From: Leptospira stimsonii | GTDB taxonomy: Bacteria; Spirochaetota; Leptospiria; Leptospirales; Leptospiraceae | Assembly (NCBI RefSeq): GCF_003545885.1 | Contig: NZ_QHCT01000003.1 | Coordinates: forward strand, 124,001 to 188,000 | DNA length: 64,000 nt | Direction of reading: 5' to 3' | Shown here: positions 59,565 through 64,000 of the stretch, piece after piece | How positions within the stretch are numbered: position 1 is the stretch's first letter | Layout: each line of letters starts with the position of its first letter | Translations under genes and position numbers: made by a program | Notes under the pieces: model-generated | Seen by the model: only the letters and a program-made list of their open reading frames with translations | What the model was told of the DNA's origin: nothing | Database searches by the model: none

Positions 59565-60356
59565 TTAGCTTTGTGCCGCCACGAGTTCGCTAAAAACCTC
59601 TTCCGCTTTTTTGAAATTCTCGGAGAAAAGATACGCAAAACCCAGATCGATCAGCTCGGAAGAAGAAAGAGATTTTCTCTTCGCTTCCATCTTAGGAATA
59701 CTCGCGATCTTCTCGGAAAATTCTTTCTTTTTTTCTTCGAAAGTAGGGAGTTCTTCGTATCCTGGAATTCTCTGAAGAACCGTCTTCGCTTCTTCAAAAT
59801 TTCCTAGATGAACCAAGGCCAAACCAAGAGCACCCAAAACGTCTCTCTCACCCGTGAGTCGTTTTGCATTTTCTGCAAAAACCTGTACGGCTTCCTTGTA
59901 TTTTCTTAGATGATAATTTGCAAAGAATTCTGTCTTACAAAAGTAATCGTTTGTAAATCTTCCTTTGTAGATCGCCAGAAGATCCAATACGGTCTTGAAA
60001 TCAACCGCGTCCTCACTGGCCAGAATTCCGGTCCTTAGAATGGAATACGCGACCGGAACCGAAGAAGAACGAAAATACTCGTGAAACTTCTTCGCGGCTT
60101 CTCTGAGTTTTCCGCCTTCCTTCAGAAGATAGGCTTCGACGAGCGGGCTTAGAACGGAGGATCCTTTTAGAAAGTAATTGATCCCGGTTTCTGCCCCGGA
60201 TTCAAACTCAGCAATTCCACTCAGGTGATTTAAAAATACATGACTCGGATTTTTCTTCGCAATCGCGATCACTTCTTCATAGGAACCCGTTTCGAAACAT
60301 TCCCAAGCCGATTCTTCAATGGAAGTGAAATTGGATACTGCTAAATTCTGACCCAT
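59565..60356 (-). CDS. TPR-like soluble protein
   Basis: A 263-residue cytoplasmic helical-repeat protein, likely TPR or SEL1-like. Units can be seen as [20 protein letters not shown], then [40 protein letters not shown] and [20 protein letters not shown], and last [20 protein letters not shown]. No signal peptide or enzyme motif is present. Such proteins serve as scaffolds. The gene lies downstream of asnS on the same strand (about 120 bases apart). Confidence 0.75.
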   Translation of the reverse strand: MGQNLAVSNFTSIEESAWECFETGSYEEVIAIAKKNPSHVFLNHLSGIAEFESGAETGINYFLKGSSVLSPLVEAYLLKEGGKLREAAKKFHEYFRSSSVPVAYSILRTGILASEDAVDFKTVLDLLAIYKGRFTNDYFCKTEFFANYHLRKYKEAVQVFAENAKRLTGERDVLGALGLALVHLGNFEEAKTVLQRIPGYEELPTFEEKKKEFSEKIASIPKMEAKRKSLSSSELIDLGFAYLFSENFKKAEEVFSELVAAQS

Positions 60357-60477
60357 ACGATACCTCTATTTTCCTTATCGGTTGGGCCCCGGGAATTCAG
60401 CTTAAAAAAAAGTGAATCGGGAGGATCGCATGAACTCAGCATCCCGGCTCCCTATGGGTCGCTCGACAGGTCGCATT

Positions 60478-61785
60478 TCAAGGATAAAGTCGTTCCATCA
60501 TCCTCGGAAACGGAATACATTCCCTTACGTGTTGGAGCCCGCAGATCCAAGCGATCATCCGTTCCGATCCGAGACCGAAACCGGAATGCGGAACCGAGCC
60601 GTATTTTCTCAGATCCAGATACCAATCGTAAGATTCGACCGGAAGATTTTCCTCTTTCAGTCGATGAACAATATTCTCATAGTTCTCTTCTCTTTCCGAA
60701 CCTCCGATGATTTCCCCCACCCCATCCGGCGCGATGAGGTCCGCGTTTAGAACGGTCTTCGGATCTTCCGGATTCACCTTCATATAAAACGCCTTGGCTT
60801 CTCTCGGATATTTCTGGATAAAAACGGGACCACCAAACTCGGTCGTCAGCATCTGCTCCCGTTCGGAATTGATATCATCCCCCCAAACGATGTCCTCTCC
60901 TTTGGATTGAAGAATTTCGAGTGCCTTCGTATAATCGATCACTGGAAATTCCTTTTCCAAATACGCGAGTAAAGGAGCCGGATCTCGATCCAATACTTTC
61001 AAATCTTCTAATGAATTCTGAACCGTGTCCTTTATGATCGCCTTAACAAAATCTTCCTGGAGTTTGAGATTCTCTTTGTGTCCTGCGAACGCAACCTCGG
61101 CTTCGACCATCCAAAACTCCGTGAGATGTCTTCTTGTCTTACTCTTCTCCGCACGAAAGGTCGGACCAAAACAAAAGACCTTGTTGTGTGCAAAGATCGC
61201 GGTCTCGAGATAGAGTTGTCCGGTTTGAGCGAGATACGCATTTCCTAAGTCGAAGTATTCGGTCGAAAAAAGAGTTCCCGCACTTTCTCCCACGGACCCG
61301 GTAAGAATCGGAGTATCGATGAGTAAAAATTTTCTCTCATGAAAGTATTTGCGGATCGCAAAGGAAAGATTGTCCCTCACCCGAAGGATCGCGAGTTGTT
61401 TGGAAGAACGCAACCAAAGATGTCTCTGCGATATCAGAAAATCGATTCCGTGTTCCTTGGGCGTGATCGGATAATTTTCGGATTCTCCCACGACTTGAAT
61501 CGATTCTAAGATGAGTTCGAATCCGATCGGAGATTTTTCGTTTCGAACCAGCTTTCCCGTTACGGAGACCGAGGTTTCTTGTCTGAGGTGTTTTACGGTC
61601 TGAAACAACTCTTCTCCCAAGATTTCTTTTTCAGCGAGGACTTGGATGATCTTTCCGCTGTTTCTTAAGGAGAGGAATTGCCTTGCGTTACTTCCCCGGA
61701 TTCCGTGAACCCAACCTGGGATCGTAACTTTCTGTTCTACGTATTTTTCTAATTCATGATTGCTAACGACTTGTGTTTCGGACAT
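60478..61785 (-). CDS. asnS: asparaginyl-tRNA synthetase
   Basis: A 435-residue class II synthetase that charges tRNA-Asn in the cytoplasm. The N-terminal OB-fold anticodon domain spans about residues 1-105 (TIPGWVHGIRGSNARQFLSL). Motif 2 lies in CFGPTFRAEKSKTRRHLTEFWMVEAE and motif 3 in GFGLGSERMIAWICG. The asparagine-type sequence MVEAE matches AsnS rather than AspS. Presence of AsnS means the amidotransferase route is not needed for Asn-tRNA here. It is divergent from folD. Confidence 0.96.
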   Translation of the reverse strand: MSETQVVSNHELEKYVEQKVTIPGWVHGIRGSNARQFLSLRNSGKIIQVLAEKEILGEELFQTVKHLRQETSVSVTGKLVRNEKSPIGFELILESIQVVGESENYPITPKEHGIDFLISQRHLWLRSSKQLAILRVRDNLSFAIRKYFHERKFLLIDTPILTGSVGESAGTLFSTEYFDLGNAYLAQTGQLYLETAIFAHNKVFCFGPTFRAEKSKTRRHLTEFWMVEAEVAFAGHKENLKLQEDFVKAIIKDTVQNSLEDLKVLDRDPAPLLAYLEKEFPVIDYTKALEILQSKGEDIVWGDDINSEREQMLTTEFGGPVFIQKYPREAKAFYMKVNPEDPKTVLNADLIAPDGVGEIIGGSEREENYENIVHRLKEENLPVESYDWYLDLRKYGSVPHSGFGLGSERMIAWICGLQHVRECIPFPRMMERLYP

Positions 61786-61866
61786 GGACTCATTTTACGC
61801 TTTCGGTTTCACCGGAAAGGATATTTTTTACCTGACAGACAAGCCCGCTCGGAAATCCTGAGAAGT

Positions 61867-62734
<868 letters not shown>

Positions 62735-62736
62735 TG

Positions 62737-63702
62737 ATGGCGATCAGTTTTGACGAATGCTTTCAGACGTATCCGGAGCTTCATAGCCCTGCAGACCTTG
62801 ATGAATTTTGGTCCGAGGCGATCCGCGATTTAAAGAATTTTCCGATTAAAAAACAATCGAAGGCTCTCCTCAAAGGATCCATTATCAAGGAAACGATCTA
62901 CGACGTTTCCTTTCAATCCTGGCAAAACGCCACGATCACGGGAACCTTGGTCATCCCGAGAAAGAGAGGGGATCTTCCCGTTGTCATTCACTTTCACGAC
63001 TATGGTTATGAAAGACCCGCCATCATCAAAGGACTCACGGAAACCGGAGTCGCACAACTCATCATCGATCTGAGGGGACACGGAAGCCAATTGGTTCGAC
63101 CTCAATTGAAAGAGGGAGAAGTCGCCGATCCGGATTGGACCCCGGGATATTTTTCCAAAGGTCTGGATGGAAAGGATTCTTTTTATATGAAAGGTTTGTA
63201 TTTGGATGTGATTCGTGCCATCGAGTTCTTACGACTTACCGACGGGATCGACGGCGAAAAGATCATCCTTTCCGGAAAATCCTTGGGCGCTTCTCTTGCG
63301 GTTTTTGGCGCGGCATTTACGAACCGTGTTAAGGGTCTCATCTTAGAAACTCCGAATTTCTGTAATATTGACGATACACAACTTAAACTCGAAAAAAGCT
63401 GGATGAAGGAAATCAACCTTCAACTCGCGAACGCAAAAACAAAAAAGACCGCGATGAAAAAGAGTTTAGCATATTATGATAGTCTAAACTTCTCTAAGAA
63501 GATAAAAATTCCGACTTTGGTCTCAGTCGGTCTCGACGATAAGATTTCCCATCCGAAATCGATCTTTGCACTTTTCAATCATATGAACTGCGACAAAAGA
63601 ATGCAGGTATATCCTACCGAAGGAAACGAGGCGGGTCTCAAGGGCGAAAAACAAAACGGCGCCAATCTAGAATTTGTGAGGGAAATCTTCTTTCCTGAAT
63701 GA
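62737..63702 (+). CDS. acetylxylan-esterase-like alpha/beta hydrolase (AXE1)
   Basis: A 321-residue hydrolase of the AXE1/cephalosporin-C deacetylase type. The N-terminal segment YPELHSPADLDEFWSEAIRD and the fold elements VVIHFHDYGYERPA, LIIDLRGHGSQ, the nucleophile elbow LSGKSLGASLAVFG (Ser about residue 182), and the catalytic Asp in VGLDDKISHPKS are visible; the expected C-terminal His is not clear (the family usually has one after YPTEGNEAG). The substrate is likely an acetylated sugar or ester. Its stop overlaps the cysS start by four bases. Confidence 0.85.
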   Translation: MAISFDECFQTYPELHSPADLDEFWSEAIRDLKNFPIKKQSKALLKGSIIKETIYDVSFQSWQNATITGTLVIPRKRGDLPVVIHFHDYGYERPAIIKGLTETGVAQLIIDLRGHGSQLVRPQLKEGEVADPDWTPGYFSKGLDGKDSFYMKGLYLDVIRAIEFLRLTDGIDGEKIILSGKSLGASLAVFGAAFTNRVKGLILETPNFCNIDDTQLKLEKSWMKEINLQLANAKTKKTAMKKSLAYYDSLNFSKKIKIPTLVSVGLDDKISHPKSIFALFNHMNCDKRMQVYPTEGNEAGLKGEKQNGANLEFVREIFFPE

Positions 63703-64000
63703 TCGAAGTTTATTTTCACAATTCCCTTACGGGCAAAAAAGAAAAATTCTCCCCCGTCGATCCCAAACGTGTGACGGTTTATTCCTGCGGACCGACGGTC
63801 TATAACTACGCGCACATCGGAAATCTGAGAGCCTTTCTCTTTGTGGATTTTCTTCGGAGATCCTTAAAACTTCTCGGATACGGCGTCGAGATGACGATGA
63901 ACATCACCGATATCGACGACAAGATCATCCGTGATTCCATCGCATCCAAAAAGAGCATCCAGGAATTTACAAAACCCTGGACGGAAGCTTTTTTCGAGGA
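63699..64000 (+). CDS. cysS: cysteinyl-tRNA synthetase, N-terminal part (3' end outside window)
   Basis: The first 100 codons of a class I synthetase that charges tRNA-Cys. The ATG at 63699 overlaps the stop of the esterase gene (ATGA). Visible are VYSCGPTVYNYAHIGNLRAF, which includes the zinc-ligand Cys and the HIGN version of the class I HIGH motif, and MNITDIDDKIIRDS. The gene runs out of the window at its 3' end, so it is truncated by the window and not by mutation. Confidence 0.95.
   Translation, partial: MIEVYFHNSLTGKKEKFSPVDPKRVTVYSCGPTVYNYAHIGNLRAFLFVDFLRRSLKLLGYGVEMTMNITDIDDKIIRDSIASKKSIQEFTKPWTEAFFE

Overview
The window is a chromosomal segment of a spirochaete, almost certainly a Leptospira species. 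The evidence is the gene content and style: a DUF1564 protein (a family I know only as expanded in Leptospira), many lipoproteins with loose spirochaetal lipoboxes, short lipoproteins with DUF1566 or Asp-box domains, a very large acidic TPR membrane protein resembling the spirochaete flagellar collar protein FlcA, and intergenic DNA full of short GTAGGA...TCCTAC-type palindromes. Base composition looks less AT-rich than L. interrogans (judged by eye, not computed), so one of the other pathogenic-clade species is more likely. No rRNA, tRNA, insertion sequence, prophage or CRISPR array was seen. Most of the window is housekeeping backbone with repeat-rich gaps.

Region by region: 1-5.3 kb holds the end of a citrate synthase gene, a small membrane protein, a decayed gene, a minus-strand xerD/RsbW-like/lipoprotein cluster, and a TPR lipoprotein coupled to an SGNH hydrolase. 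5.3-12 kb has a DUF1564 protein, an SGNH-MBOAT acyl-transfer pair, trxB, and a secreted protein with two CBM48-like modules. 12.4-16.1 kb is one giant FlcA-like gene. 16.3-20.5 kb has a lipoprotein, serA, a small PilZ-like protein, a 57-bp minisatellite and a PaaI-type thioesterase. 20.5-26.3 kb is a run of minus-strand genes: an Asp-box lipoprotein, a DUF5683-like protein, and an aldo/keto reductase-DUF309-hydrolase operon. 26.5-29.9 kb is sdhCAB, closed by a clear terminator.

30-36.9 kb contains an NTF2-like protein with a small coupled leader ORF, a PLP enzyme of the ACC-deaminase type, a hendecad coiled-coil protein encoded by 33-bp repeats, lepA, a six-unit 88-bp tandem array, a class D beta-lactamase homologue and a membrane protein. 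37-42 kb is a compact seven-gene cluster: eno, an FtsB-like gene, clpP, a hypothetical gene, a YheT-like hydrolase, a DUF4416 gene and a lipoprotein. 42-46 kb starts with a duplicated 149-bp palindrome-bounded element, followed by a CDP-DAG/polyprenol-kinase-like protein, a STAS protein, and an operon ending in a SurA/PrsA-like lipoprotein. 46-51.6 kb has a two-HTH XRE regulator, two DUF1566 proteins and a seven-TM AraC regulator whose DNA-binding module was duplicated by an exact 474-bp step. 51.6-64 kb has clpB, an NSS transporter with an overlapping 42-codon small-subunit candidate, a DinG-like helicase, an LPP20-like protein, a TPR protein, asnS, folD, an acetylxylan-esterase-like hydrolase and the start of cysS.

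The most unusual items are the double AraC module in one membrane protein, the 149-bp element seen four times at three intergenic sites, the 88-bp hairpin array upstream of lepA, the overlapping NSS transporter/small protein/helicase chain, and the DinG-like helicase with serine where a cluster cysteine is expected. I did not find a convincing multi-gene system of wholly unknown type.
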